From contig NZ_BMXN01000003.1 of the NCBI RefSeq assembly GCF_014651775.1, forward strand, positions 62,001 through 126,000: a stretch of DNA of 64,000 bases. Reading direction: 5' to 3'. A program made the translations under genes and the position numbers. Below the pieces are notes generated by a model that saw nothing but the letters and a program-made list of their open reading frames with translations, was not told the origin of the DNA and searched no databases. Positions 8,704-19,420 of the stretch are shown piece after piece. The DNA is from Vreelandella hamiltonii. Its GTDB lineage: Bacteria > Pseudomonadota > Gammaproteobacteria > Pseudomonadales > Halomonadaceae. The stretch's first letter is position 1. Each line of letters opens with the position of its first letter.

Positions 8704-9933
8704 CTAAAATACAAAGTCGAGCGCAAGGCTGAACACGTTGACAGCGCCACCTGGCTGAAAGCCGGGCTGCTGGTTGATGAGCCCTCCTGGGGAGCCCGAG
8801 CGAAAATCCAGATGATCATATTGTGCGGTCAAGGCCATGCCGGGGCGAAAGTCCCAGCGTACCCCCAAGGTCTGGCTATCCTGCTGAAGCCCGGAGGCCA
8901 GCAACGCATTGAGCGTGCCGTTCAGCAATAGGGCCCCCTCTGCGAAAGGAGAGGGATAAAGCGCAGGATCCAGCCCCGGCTCGAAGGTGTCGCTCAATAC
9001 GCGCGCGCTGCCAAACGCGGCAAAAGGCGTCCAGCTACCAAAACGATAACCTGCAGTGACATGAACACTTTCTCCACGCCCCACCAACGATGCTGAAGAG
9101 AGCCGGGCCCACTCTGCCTGAGCAAACCAGGGGCCAGGGTCATAGCCAACACCAATGCCAAGTACTCGCAACGCCTTGCCATCCACCTCGTAGCGATTGG
9201 CAAGCGATTCACCCGGTGGGCCAAAGAGCCGGTAGATGTCAAAAAACCGGGTCAACTCTTCGGCGCTGACGCTGAGCTCACCATAGCTGGCGAAGAGCGT
9301 GACATCGCCCCATTGGGTGCGTTGCGATATACCCCACGAGTCGGAGGCCTCGATATCGCCAGACGAATACTCCACGTTGCCGCCACCGTAGCTGAGCCGC
9401 AGATCATGCACGACCGTGCCTGTAGAGTAGCGGTAGCGCAGATCGACACCGTCAAAGTTGGCAACGGGCACGAGGCGATAAACCTCAGAGGGAGGCCTGA
9501 CCCACGGCGTGGCGTAGTTGACCTTGCGGTATTCGGAGTTTAGAAAATTGCCCTGCACCATACGACCAGCGCGAAGGCTCAGCTGTGGCGTGGCATCAAA
9601 CTGGAGATAAGCCCACTCGAACTCAGGCGCATAAGAGCCATCGAAGCGCTTTTCACTGACCACCTGTACGGTGGCGGAAAGCGTTGACGTCGCCGACACC
9701 ATTGCCTGCAGGCCAAGGCGACTATCGACTTCGGCACTCCAGTGTCCACTGAAACCTGCCCCCGAAGAAGCGAGTGGGTCAGCAACAAAATCGGCATTGG
9801 AGATATCGGCATGCACTACTCCAAGAGTGCCAAAGCCGTTCAAGGTGGCGCTGGGTAGCGAGCCGTCAGCCGTCGTAGTGCTGCTGTATATCACGAGGAA
9901 GATGGCGAACGACCTGACGAAATGCCTTGGCAT
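8704..9933 (-). CDS. Outer-membrane porin-like beta-barrel protein
   Basis: The 409-residue product has an N-terminal signal peptide (RSFAIFLVIYSSTTTADG) and alternating amphipathic strands rich in aromatic residues (GRMVQGNFLNSEYRKV, WAYLQFDA, ALTAQYDHLDFR). It ends with a terminal Phe (SLALDFVF), the usual barrel-assembly signal, and has no lipobox or TonB plug. An in-frame TTG at 9948 has no ribosome site, so the ATG at 9933 is used here, though its site is also weak. First gene of an operon with the PstS-like and GGDEF genes, behind the promoter at 9971-9999. Substrate unknown; phosphate would be a guess from the neighbour. Confidence 0.82.
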   Translation of the reverse strand: MPRHFVRSFAIFLVIYSSTTTADGSLPSATLNGFGTLGVVHADISNADFVADPLASSGAGFSGHWSAEVDSRLGLQAMVSATSTLSATVQVVSEKRFDGSYAPEFEWAYLQFDATPQLSLRAGRMVQGNFLNSEYRKVNYATPWVRPPSEVYRLVPVANFDGVDLRYRYSTGTVVHDLRLSYGGGNVEYSSGDIEASDSWGISQRTQWGDVTLFASYGELSVSAEELTRFFDIYRLFGPPGESLANRYEVDGKALRVLGIGVGYDPGPWFAQAEWARLSSASLVGRGESVHVTAGYRFGSWTPFAAFGSARVLSDTFEPGLDPALYPSPFAEGALLLNGTLNALLASGLQQDSQTLGVRWDFRPGMALTAQYDHLDFRSGSPGGLINQQPGFQPGGAVNVFSLALDFVF

Positions 9934-9970
9934 GCCGATTACCCGCAAGGTAAATAGTTAACTTCAAAGC

Positions 9971-9999
9971 ATTTAATCGGCAGTATCAGGGTAAGTCAA
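9971..9999 (-). promoter_or_regulatory. Probable promoter of the porin/PstS-like/GGDEF operon
   Basis: On the minus strand TTGACT (9999-9994), a 17-nt spacer and TTAAAT (9976-9971) lie about 40 nt before the porin start. A second weaker pair, TTGTCA then TATACG, lies further upstream. Confidence 0.55.
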
Positions 10000-10073
10000 A
10001 CACCGGATGGAGACCTTGCGTCGTATACAGTTAAAGGTGGACTATTGACAAGGTCGGCAGGCACTCAAGAGCG

Positions 10074-12281
10074 TCAGCCAATGGCGCTGCCAGCAGGTTC
10101 CACGACTTCGATGGGCGCACGCCGTGCGATCAGCCGTCGACGCCCCGCTTGCACGAATCTCACGTCGATGACGGGGTCCGACGGGTTGCCCTCCACGGCC
10201 GCCACCTCCCCTTCCCCAAATACGGCATGTCGCAGACGCTGGCCCGGGTAGAACGACATGGTCACTTGATAGTCCGCAGGCGCTTCCTTGAGCTGCGCGG
10301 CGGCCAGAACGATATCACTGCGCCCCAACCGGTCGAGGTAGCGTCTCACCAGGCTAGGTGACGATACCTCCAGCGGCTCGGCGCTACCGCCCTCATCATG
10401 CAGGCATTCAGCAATACGCACGGCATCCTGCCAGGCGCTTTCACCAATGAACCGGCTGGGGCGATGAGCGCCACCGTCGTGCAGCACCAATAGCTGCTCT
10501 TTGGCGCGGGTGATGGCCACGTAAAACAGTCGCCGCTCCTCTTCCAGACGATCATCGCTGAGCGGGTTGTCACGGCTGTAGTGGGGAAAGTCCTCTTCAT
10601 TGACGCCGGCCACTGCCACCAGCGGCCACTCCAGACCTTTGGCACCATGCACCGTGGTAATCAACACGCCCTGGGCCTGATTTTCTACTGGGCGCTCCAG
10701 CAGCTCGATGAAGGCATCAGGATCCTGGACGCTCTCCGCCTGTTCGATCAACACGTCCAGCAGACGCACGTCTTCCTCGCCTTTATCGCGCCGAGCAGCC
10801 GCGCGCTTGAGGGTTTTCTCGGCATCGATGGTATCCACTACGTGATGCAGCAGCCGAGCTGGCGGCCAGCCAGCCAAACGCGGCAGCTCGCACAGCAGTT
10901 CCCAGCGTTTTTTCAGCGTACGCCGCTGCAAGGGTTTGAGCGTTGACAGCACGGCATCATCTCGCTCTGGCCAGCGCTGGGTGGCCGCCAGCTGAGACGC
11001 CAGGCGCTGCAGGCGCTCACGGGCCACGAAGGGCGTGGGCTGGGACAGCAACAGCAGCAGATGCTCGGGATCGTGCAGCAGTTCGGCCCGCCGCGACAGC
11101 TTCAAATAGCCTGCCAGTGCCTGTACCAGCGGCAGGCGAAACACGAAGCGATCCTCACGCAGCAGCCGAAAAGGCACCCCGGCCTGAAGCAGCGCCAGCT
11201 GAAAAGGCACCGAAAGCGCCCAGCTGCGCACCAGCAGGCTGGCATCACTCAATGCCCGCCCCTGGGCCTGCCAGTCCATCAGGGCATCCAGCAACAGGCG
11301 GCTGCCCAGCCCCACGCGGACCTGAGTCTTCGGATTCTGGGCAGCCGCCAAGCATAGCTGGTCGGGGCGGCGCTGGTTCGCCATGATGGCGTGGTTGGCC
11401 GTCAGCGCCAGCGCGTGCCCATGGCGAAAGGTCGTGGAGAGCGGATAATCCGTGGCGGTGCCGAACGTGGCGGTAAAGTTTTCCAGCATGGTGTCCGGCC
11501 TGGCACCCCGCCATTCATAGATGCACTGATTGGCATCTCCCACTGCCATGACGCTGGCATCAGGGCCTGCCAGCACGGCCAGAAGCCGCTGCTGAACGGT
11601 ATTGATATCCTGGTATTCATCTACGATGACGTGGTCGAGGAACCCTTCGACCCGCTGACGCAAAACAGGTTCGGCCTCCAGCGCTTGCAGCGGGCGGTAG
11701 AGCAAGTCCGCGTAAGTCATGACGCCTTCGGCTTCCAGCAGGCGCTCGGCCTCGCCGAAGGCCGCCGGAAAGTAATCGGTGTCAGGCTCGTAGCTCAGTT
11801 GCTCATACAGCGTGGCAGCAGGCAACATTTCTGCTTTGACCAGAGCACAAAAATGGGCCAGCGCTTCCAGGCGGTCCCCTTCCAGGGCGGCATCGTGTTG
11901 CTCGGCATCGTCCAGCACATTGAGGCTTGCCTGGCGCAGCAGACGCTCCATCTGCCACTCGGCAGAGAGCAGCCGCCGCGGCGCCAGCGCCCCCCAACGA
12001 CACAAACTTTGCGTGAGCCGATGCCCGAGCGAATGGAAGGTACGCACATCCGGCAGGGCTTGCCCCTGCGGTGCCATTTTGGCAAGGCGGCGTTGAAAAT
12101 CATCCTTGGCCGAGCGGTTGAACATCAGCACCAGCATCCGACGTGGGGAGACTCCCTGCGCCAACAGGTGCAGCACGCGTGCGGCCATGGTGGTCGTCTT
12201 ACCGGCTCCTGCTACCGCCGCCACCCGCGCATGCCCGGCACCATGACGAACGACGGCCTGCTGTTCGGCGGTCAGTTTCAC
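10074..12281 (-). CDS. UvrD/Rep-family superfamily 1 DNA helicase
   Basis: ATP-driven 3'-5' DNA unwinding is expected. The 735 residues carry the Q motif (LTAEQQAVV), Walker A AGAGKTT (24-30), motif II VDEYQDIN, motif III GDANQCIYEWRGA, motif V TVHGAKGLEW and motif VI VAITRAKEQL. The C-terminal tail has a FGEGEVAAVEG segment like the Tudor-like tail of UvrD/PcrA. It is a shorter paralogue rather than recognisable UvrD or Rep. The start is GTG at 12281, overlapping the DUF1285 stop as GTGA, so the two are translationally coupled. Last gene of the long run from fabF; specific role unknown. Confidence 0.9.
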   Translation of the reverse strand: MKLTAEQQAVVRHGAGHARVAAVAGAGKTTTMAARVLHLLAQGVSPRRMLVLMFNRSAKDDFQRRLAKMAPQGQALPDVRTFHSLGHRLTQSLCRWGALAPRRLLSAEWQMERLLRQASLNVLDDAEQHDAALEGDRLEALAHFCALVKAEMLPAATLYEQLSYEPDTDYFPAAFGEAERLLEAEGVMTYADLLYRPLQALEAEPVLRQRVEGFLDHVIVDEYQDINTVQQRLLAVLAGPDASVMAVGDANQCIYEWRGARPDTMLENFTATFGTATDYPLSTTFRHGHALALTANHAIMANQRRPDQLCLAAAQNPKTQVRVGLGSRLLLDALMDWQAQGRALSDASLLVRSWALSVPFQLALLQAGVPFRLLREDRFVFRLPLVQALAGYLKLSRRAELLHDPEHLLLLLSQPTPFVARERLQRLASQLAATQRWPERDDAVLSTLKPLQRRTLKKRWELLCELPRLAGWPPARLLHHVVDTIDAEKTLKRAAARRDKGEEDVRLLDVLIEQAESVQDPDAFIELLERPVENQAQGVLITTVHGAKGLEWPLVAVAGVNEEDFPHYSRDNPLSDDRLEEERRLFYVAITRAKEQLLVLHDGGAHRPSRFIGESAWQDAVRIAECLHDEGGSAEPLEVSSPSLVRRYLDRLGRSDIVLAAAQLKEAPADYQVTMSFYPGQRLRHAVFGEGEVAAVEGNPSDPVIDVRFVQAGRRRLIARRAPIEVVEPAGSAIG

Positions 12282-12838
12282 GATACCTCACCCGCCACGC
12301 CGTTATCCCAAATGCCCAACCGATGCCATTCACCCGCACTGTAGAGGCGGCATTCGCTGCGGCCACCGGCCAGCTCGTGTATCTGGGCCTGCTCGACCAG
12401 CCGATAGAACACGTTGCGATGCAGGCGCGCGGCCAGGCCAAAGCGCACCGCACACTCGGGGGCCAGCTCTCCGTCGGGGGTGGCGGTCAGCGTCAGCGGG
12501 TGCTGGTGGTCCAGCCGCACCACATCGTCGAACTGAGTCTTGAACCACCAGGCATCATCGTAGAAATCCGCTTCCACGATCAGCAGCGGACGATCCACTA
12601 CTTGAACGCGCCAGCGCTCTGCAGGTGTCACCAGGCAGTATCCCTCATCGTCCAGGCGTAGCAGGCTTGCCAGCAGCTTCGCCACCGCCGGACGCGCAAA
12701 CGGCTGCCCCTCGTGCTGCCAGGTGCCGTCTGGATGAATCACGATATCCATGTCGCCAGACAACGCAGGGTGCCAGGTATCCAGCGGGGGAATATCTGCC
12801 GCGTCACCCCGTTGCTGCAGTAGCCGATCCAGCGTCAT
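12278..12838 (-). CDS. DUF1285 family protein
   Basis: A 186-residue cytoplasmic protein with no signal or membrane segment. It has the DUF1285 hallmarks: an N-terminal DMDIVIHPDGTWQHEG strand segment and a central block, YCLVTPAERWRVQVVDRPL, followed by FDDVVRLD. The family is widespread in Pseudomonas-like bacteria and has no established function that I can state. The ATG at 12838 has AGGAG upstream. It overlaps the helicase gene by 4 nt and follows tatD by 27 nt. Confidence 0.85.
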   Translation of the reverse strand: MTLDRLLQQRGDAADIPPLDTWHPALSGDMDIVIHPDGTWQHEGQPFARPAVAKLLASLLRLDDEGYCLVTPAERWRVQVVDRPLLIVEADFYDDAWWFKTQFDDVVRLDHQHPLTLTATPDGELAPECAVRFGLAARLHRNVFYRLVEQAQIHELAGGRSECRLYSAGEWHRLGIWDNGVAGEVS

Positions 12839-12865
12839 CGCCCTTCTCCTGAACTGCGCCGAGCG

Positions 12866-13699
12866 CTATACCAACAGACCCGACTGGGCCAGCGCTTCTT
12901 TGACATGAGGCGGTGCATCGGGAACGGCACCACGAAACAGATGGTAGAAATTGGCGGTGGTCTGCATGGCGACCTCGTCGGTGGTGATACCGCGCTGCTG
13001 AGCAATGCACTCGGCGACTTCGACGACCCAGGCAGGCTCATTGGGCTTACCGCGATGAGGCACGGGGGCCAGATAGGGACTATCGGTTTCAATCAGCAGC
13101 CTGTCGAGGGGCAGTTGTCGAGCCAACTCTCGCAATGGCGCGGCATTACGAAACGTTATGATTCCCGACAGCGAAATGTAAAAGCCGAGCCGGACCGCCT
13201 CTCGAGCCATGTCCAGATCTTCGGTGAAGCAGTGCAGTACCCCACCGACGTGAGGATCGGCATATTCACGCAGCAAGGCCAAGGTGTCCTCCTTGGCCTC
13301 TCGCGTATGCACGATGACCGGCAGCTCCAGCTCGGCAGCGGCCATCAGGTGACGCTTGAAGCGTTCATGCTGAACGGCCTGAGGCACGCTCTCCTGATAG
13401 TGGTAATCCAGCCCGGTTTCCCCGATGGCCACCACGTCGTACTGCTGGGCGGCCTCCACGATCTGCTCCACGCTGGGCTCTACCGGAGCCTGGTGCAGCG
13501 GATGCAGCCCTGCCGATATCACCACGTCCTCATGTTCTCTGGCGATGGCGGCCAGACCAGGCAACTCTTCCAGCGAGGTCGAGATGGCCAGAAACTGATG
13601 CACGTGAGCAGCACGCGCAGCTGCCAGCGTGGCAGCAACGTCGCCGCCGTGAGTAAGCTCGGATAGGCGGTCCAGATGACAGTGTGAATCAACGAACAT
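12866..13699 (-). CDS. TatD-family metal-dependent DNase/hydrolase
   Basis: The TatD family comprises divalent-metal nucleases of the amidohydrolase fold. The 277 residues begin MFVDSHCHLDRL, whose H-x-H pair binds metal. They also carry GLHP, GETGLDYHY, PVIVHTREA (His ligand), GVLHCFTED and LIETDSPYLAP (Asp ligand). The ATG at 13699 fits the family; the frame stays open 55 codons upstream with no family match. It lies next to pilZ, holB and tmk in the Pseudomonas-type order, where this gene is often called ycfH. Confidence 0.93.
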   Translation of the reverse strand: MFVDSHCHLDRLSELTHGGDVAATLAAARAAHVHQFLAISTSLEELPGLAAIAREHEDVVISAGLHPLHQAPVEPSVEQIVEAAQQYDVVAIGETGLDYHYQESVPQAVQHERFKRHLMAAAELELPVIVHTREAKEDTLALLREYADPHVGGVLHCFTEDLDMAREAVRLGFYISLSGIITFRNAAPLRELARQLPLDRLLIETDSPYLAPVPHRGKPNEPAWVVEVAECIAQQRGITTDEVAMQTTANFYHLFRGAVPDAPPHVKEALAQSGLLV

Positions 13700-13736
13700 G
13701 AAAATCTCGCAGGGGATGAGTGGCGTGACGACGATG

Positions 13737-14072
13737 TTACAACGTGAACGAAGGCGGCGCCTTGTCCAACTGACCGGCCAGCAAAGTCTCGATCCGGTCG
13801 CGAACGGGATAATCCTGTTGGCTGAAGTGCACCCCGATGCCCGGCATCCGCCGACCGCTGACACCTTCGGGCGAAATCCAGATGACCTGACCGCTGACAG
13901 AAAGGCGTTCGGTCTCTCCCGGCAGCGTCAACAGCAATACCACCGGCTGCCCGAGACGATAGAGCGAAGACGTGGGGACAAAGATCCCGCCGCGATCCAG
14001 AAAAGGCATATAGGCAGCGAGCAGCGTAGGCACATCCGGTATGGTCAAGGAGAGCGCTTTTTGAGCAGCCAT
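13737..14072 (-). CDS. pilZ: PilZ domain protein, type IV pilus type
   Basis: The 111-residue single-domain protein starts after a short GTG-rich stretch, with GAGG 5 nt before the ATG at 14072. It aligns with PilZ proteins encoded next to holB (FLDRGGIFVPTSSLYRLGQPVVLLLTLP, given here only as its central block 27-54). The c-di-GMP-binding RxxxR motif is not visible, as is usual for this pilus-assembly subgroup, which instead works with PilB and FimX in type IV pilus biogenesis. No pilus genes lie in this window; the position is the conserved holB-pilZ-tatD one. Confidence 0.85.
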   Translation of the reverse strand: MAAQKALSLTIPDVPTLLAAYMPFLDRGGIFVPTSSLYRLGQPVVLLLTLPGETERLSVSGQVIWISPEGVSGRRMPGIGVHFSQQDYPVRDRIETLLAGQLDKAPPSFTL

Positions 14073-14096
14073 CACCACCTCGTCAGAAACACGTTG

Positions 14097-15733
<1,637 letters not shown>

Positions 15734-15778
15734 TTACGGAATAGATACGCCATGATAATGCTCGCCATGATCTGTGTG

Positions 15779-16783
15779 TCAGCGGTTGCGAATATAGCGA
15801 TTCACCGCATTGTTGTGCTCGCGCAGGGTGCGCGAAAAGTGGTGCGTACCATCGCCACGGGAAACGAAGTAGAGCGTTTCACCCGGCAACGGATTCACCG
15901 CCGCCTCCAGCGAGGCGCGCCCCGGCATGGCGATGGGCGTGGGCGGAAGGCCATCGATCACGTAAGTATTGTAGGGGGTTGCCTCGCGGATGTCGGCGCG
16001 AGTAATGCGCCCCTGATAACGCTCGCCCATGCCATAGATGATGGTCGGGTCGGTCTGCAGCCGCATGCCCTGCTCCATACGACGCTTGAACACCCCGGCG
16101 ATTTCACGACGCTCTTCCGGCGCACCGGTTTCGCGTTCGATCAACGACGCCATGATCAACGCCTCGTAGGGGGTATCGATGGTCAGGTCGTCATCACGCT
16201 GCTCCCAGACCTCTTCCAGGATTCGCTCCATGCGGCTCAGCGACTGGCGCAGAATATCCACATCGCTCATGCCCAGGTGGTAGCGGTAGGTATCCGGAAA
16301 GAACCAACCCTCAGGAAACGTGCCTTCACGCCCCAATAAGGCCATGACCTCGTCATCGCTCATCTCGGCGGTGCGATTTTCCAGCTTCGGGGCACTGTCC
16401 AGCAAAGCGCGCATCTGGCGGAAGGTCCACCCCTCCGGGATGGTCAACGGGTACGTCACCACGTTGTTGCTGCCCAGCAGTGCCACCAACTCCATACCGC
16501 TCATGCCCGGCACCAGCTGATATTCACCTACCCGCAGACGCGGCACTTGCTCGGGCTCCAGCCGCGCCAGCAGTTGGAAGGGCCAGCGCGCCTGGATAAT
16601 GCCTTCCGCTTCCAACTGACGAAGCACCTGATTGAAGCCTGCACCGGCAGGCACCTGGTAAAGCGCTGGCTCATCCAGCGCAATAGGCGCCGCCAGACGA
16701 TGCTGCCAATAGGCGTAGCCACCGGCCACTGCGGCAACGCCTAGCGCAATGATCAGCCCCACGGCGATAAGAAACCGTTTCAC
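15779..16783 (-). CDS. mltG: Endolytic murein transglycosylase MltG
   Basis: Inner-membrane lytic transglycosylase that ends nascent peptidoglycan glycan strands. The 334-residue protein has one N-terminal membrane helix (about 5-25) and a LysM-like region. The YceG catalytic domain follows, with the catalytic Glu in MASLIERETG, then LQTDPTIIYG and the C-terminal NAVNRY. The start is GTG at 16783, seven nt after GAGG. It lies between pabC and tmk, the usual gammaproteobacterial order. Confidence 0.95.
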   Translation of the reverse strand: MKRFLIAVGLIIALGVAAVAGGYAYWQHRLAAPIALDEPALYQVPAGAGFNQVLRQLEAEGIIQARWPFQLLARLEPEQVPRLRVGEYQLVPGMSGMELVALLGSNNVVTYPLTIPEGWTFRQMRALLDSAPKLENRTAEMSDDEVMALLGREGTFPEGWFFPDTYRYHLGMSDVDILRQSLSRMERILEEVWEQRDDDLTIDTPYEALIMASLIERETGAPEERREIAGVFKRRMEQGMRLQTDPTIIYGMGERYQGRITRADIREATPYNTYVIDGLPPTPIAMPGRASLEAAVNPLPGETLYFVSRGDGTHHFSRTLREHNNAVNRYIRNR

Positions 16784-16821
16784 GATGTCACCTCAGTGAT
16801 TTCAAAGTCGTTGTTGGCTAT

Positions 16822-17622
16822 TCAGGCTGGATAGCCCAATAGCGGATGGGCCACCCGCTGTAACGGGTCGGGGCCTTGCACCTCCGGCCAGGTACGCAAG
16901 ATGCTGCCCTGCGGGTCATCCAACCGATGCACGGGCCACACGCCTTGCACAGAGTTGCCCACCCAAAGGCGCTCGACGCTGGAGAGCACGCTCACAGGCA
17001 GCTTGCTCTCCCTGACATGCCCCAGCTCCAGCAGCGCAGCCCGCAGCGTTCCTGCGACGCCGCAGCCATCGACGAAGGGCGTGAACAACGCCTGACCCGA
17101 TTGCCAGAACAGGTTCATGCTGGTCGCTTCGATGACGTTATCGCTGTGATCGAGCAGCAGCCCTTCAGCAATGGCACTTGCCCGCCATTCTCGGCGGGCA
17201 AGCACGTTTTCGAGGCGGTTCAAGTGCTTGATGCCCGCCAACTGCGGCTGGTGACCCAGCCGCAGTTGGCATAAGCGCACGCGCACCCCCTGCTGCCAGC
17301 GCTCGGGGCTGGCAGCGAAGGGCGTTCTACGACTCAGCAGCCTTGGCGCTACTGGATCGGGGAGCGCGTAACCACGCCCCCCGCTGCCCCGGGTCACGAT
17401 GACCTTGAGCACCTCCAGAGGTGCCTCTGCTGGGGTTTTCCACGTATCGGCAAGTGCTGAATCAGCAGGCATCGGGATACCAAGCCGCTGGCACCCCGAG
17501 GCCAATCTTGCCTGATGGTATGACCACAGCACGGGCTGCCCTTCACGAAGCAGCACCGTTTCGAACAGGCCATCCCCATACGCCAGCCCTCGGTCATCGA
17601 ACGGCACACAAGGCATGGTCAT
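16822..17622 (-). CDS. pabC: Aminodeoxychorismate lyase
   Basis: PLP enzyme that releases pyruvate from 4-amino-4-deoxychorismate to give p-aminobenzoate for folate. The 266-residue class IV aminotransferase-fold protein has DDRGLAYGDGLFETV (9-23) and the PLP lysine in GIKHLNRLENVLARR. It also has NVIEATSMNLFW and GVAGTLRAALLE. The ATG at 17622 lies 6 nt after the fabF stop with only a weak ribosome site, implying coupling to fabF. Confidence 0.93.
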   Translation of the reverse strand: MTMPCVPFDDRGLAYGDGLFETVLLREGQPVLWSYHQARLASGCQRLGIPMPADSALADTWKTPAEAPLEVLKVIVTRGSGGRGYALPDPVAPRLLSRRTPFAASPERWQQGVRVRLCQLRLGHQPQLAGIKHLNRLENVLARREWRASAIAEGLLLDHSDNVIEATSMNLFWQSGQALFTPFVDGCGVAGTLRAALLELGHVRESKLPVSVLSSVERLWVGNSVQGVWPVHRLDDPQGSILRTWPEVQGPDPLQRVAHPLLGYPA

Positions 17623-17628
17623 GACGCG

Positions 17629-18867
17629 CTATACCCGCTTGAACAGCAGCGAACCGTTGGTGCCACCAAACCCGAAGGAGTTGGAGAGCGTGATATCGAT
17701 GCGCATGTCGCGGGCAGTGTGGGGCACGTAGTCGAGGCGACAGCCCTCCTGGGGGTTATCCAGGTTGATGGTGGGCGGTGCCACCTGGTCACGAATTGCC
17801 AGGATACTGAACACCGCCTCGACCGCACCGGCCGCGCCCAGCAGGTGGCCAATCATGGACTTGGTCGAACTGACCGCCACGTCTTGAGCAGCGCTCCCCA
17901 GCACCTTCTCGACGGCACGACTTTCGGCCAGATCGCCTGCGGCCGTCGAGGTACCATGGGCATTGATATAATCCACGTCGGAGGGGTCGATACCTGCGTC
18001 CTTGATGGCGTTGCTCATGGAAAGCGCAGCGCCTCGGCCATCTTCCGGCGGGGCAGTCATATGATAAGCATCATCACTCATGCCAAAGCCCGCCAGCTCC
18101 GCATAGATATGCGCCCCGCGTGCCTTGGCGTGCTCATACTCTTCCAGCACCAGAATGCCTGCCCCATCGGACAGCACGAAACCGTCCCGATCCCGATCCC
18201 AGGGGCGGCTGGCCGCTTGCGGGTCGTCATTACGAGTGGACAGGGCACGCGCCGCCGAAAAGCCCCCCAGGCCCAAAGGCGTGGTGGCCATTTCCGCGCC
18301 ACCACACACCATCACGTCGGCATCGCCATAGGCGATGGTACGCGCACTGTAGCCGATATTGTGAGTACCCGACGTACAGGCCGTGGTAATCGCGATATTG
18401 GGGCCCTTGAAGCCATGCTGAATGGCCATGTTGCCGGAAATCATGTTGATGATGGATCCCGGAACGAAGAACGGCGACACGCGACGAGCGCCCCCCTTGA
18501 GCAGCGCACTGTGGTTCTGCTCGATCATCGGCAGGCCGCCAATGCCCGAACCCACCGCCACACCAATCCGCTCGGCATTCTCTTCGGTGCACTCGATGCC
18601 AGAATCCTTAATGGCCTGGGCTCCGGCTGCCATGCCGTACTGAATGAATAGATCCATCTTGCGGGCATCTTTCGGATTCAGATAAGGACTGATATCGAAG
18701 TCCTTGACCGAACCGCCAAACCGCGTGTTGAAACCGCTGGTATCGAAATGCTCAATGGCTGCGATTCCACTTTTACCGGCGACGATATTCGCCCACGATT
18801 CAGCCACGTTGTTGCCCACTGGGGTCACCAGGCCTAACCCAGTTACCACTACCCTTCTTCGCGCCAT
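17629..18867 (-). CDS. fabF: Beta-ketoacyl-ACP synthase II
   Basis: Elongating condensing enzyme of fatty acid synthesis, able to extend palmitoleate to cis-vaccenate. The 412-residue thiolase-fold protein has the catalytic Cys in [11 protein letters not shown] and the two His residues in [11 protein letters not shown] and [16 protein letters not shown], with C-terminal [10 protein letters not shown]. The ATG at 18867 is preceded by GGAGG at 7 nt, which sets it over an upstream in-frame start at 18897. A terminator lies between acpP and fabF, so fabF probably also has its own promoter. Confidence 0.97.
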   Translation of the reverse strand: MARRRVVVTGLGLVTPVGNNVAESWANIVAGKSGIAAIEHFDTSGFNTRFGGSVKDFDISPYLNPKDARKMDLFIQYGMAAGAQAIKDSGIECTEENAERIGVAVGSGIGGLPMIEQNHSALLKGGARRVSPFFVPGSIINMISGNMAIQHGFKGPNIAITTACTSGTHNIGYSARTIAYGDADVMVCGGAEMATTPLGLGGFSAARALSTRNDDPQAASRPWDRDRDGFVLSDGAGILVLEEYEHAKARGAHIYAELAGFGMSDDAYHMTAPPEDGRGAALSMSNAIKDAGIDPSDVDYINAHGTSTAAGDLAESRAVEKVLGSAAQDVAVSSTKSMIGHLLGAAGAVEAVFSILAIRDQVAPPTINLDNPQEGCRLDYVPHTARDMRIDITLSNSFGFGGTNGSLLFKRV

Positions 18868-18980
18868 CAGCTTTCCTCCAGGCATCCTTGGTGACACGAC
18901 CCGTCCGGGTCATCTTGCAGCACAAAATTGGTGACTAGTATAACGGAGATTGCACGTTATATTCATTGTGACCGCAAAGC

Positions 18981-19013
18981 AAAAAAGCCGCCCCATATCA
19001 GGACGGCTTTTTT
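18981..19013 (-). terminator. Terminator between acpP and fabF
   Basis: AAAAAAGCCG and CGGCTTTTTT flank a short interrupted stem (CC/GG) and a loop. On the minus strand it ends in six T residues, about 50 nt after the acpP stop. It is likely partial, allowing more acpP than fabF mRNA. Confidence 0.85.
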
Positions 19014-19062
19014 AACATGGGTGGACAGCTTGCCACCCTGGTTCACAGCGTCGACCGAGCCC

Positions 19063-19296
19063 TTACTGGTGGGCGTTCACGTAGTCGATGGCTTCCTGAA
19101 CCGTGGTGATCTTCTCGGCTTCTTCGTCAGGAATTTCGGTGTCGAATTCCTCTTCCAACGCCATCACCAGTTCAACGGTGTCCAGAGAGTCAGCACCCAG
19201 GTCTTCTGTGAAAGAAGAGCTATTCTGGATATCTTCTTCTTTTACGTTCAGGCGCTCTGCCACAACTTTTTTAACGCGCTCTTCAATAGTACTCAT
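19063..19296 (-). CDS. acpP: Acyl carrier protein
   Basis: Carries acyl chains on a 4'-phosphopantetheine for fatty acid and lipid A synthesis. The 77-residue acidic protein has the attachment site S37 in the canonical [15 protein letters not shown], and begins [16 protein letters not shown]. The ATG at 19296 has GGAG 7 nt upstream; a longer frame to 19392 runs into untranslated promoter sequence. A TTGCGG and a CTATAA-like element about 18-19 nt apart around 19320-19350 could be its own promoter. Confidence 0.98.
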   Translation of the reverse strand: MSTIEERVKKVVAERLNVKEEDIQNSSSFTEDLGADSLDTVELVMALEEEFDTEIPDEEAEKITTVQEAIDYVNAHQ

Positions 19297-19420
19297 CAAC
19301 GTACTCCAGTCGTTCACATTAGCCGTTATAGATAACCAGCTATTTGGAAACCGCAAGCCAAAAGCTGCGGGGTAGTTTATAGACGCCCTCAAGCTGACGC
19401 AACCGCCAGTCTCAAGGCCA

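Noticed and set aside
13737..14072. Missing c-di-GMP motif in PilZ as evidence of decay
   Set aside because: The pilus-type PilZ beside holB normally lacks this motif, so it is the expected state.
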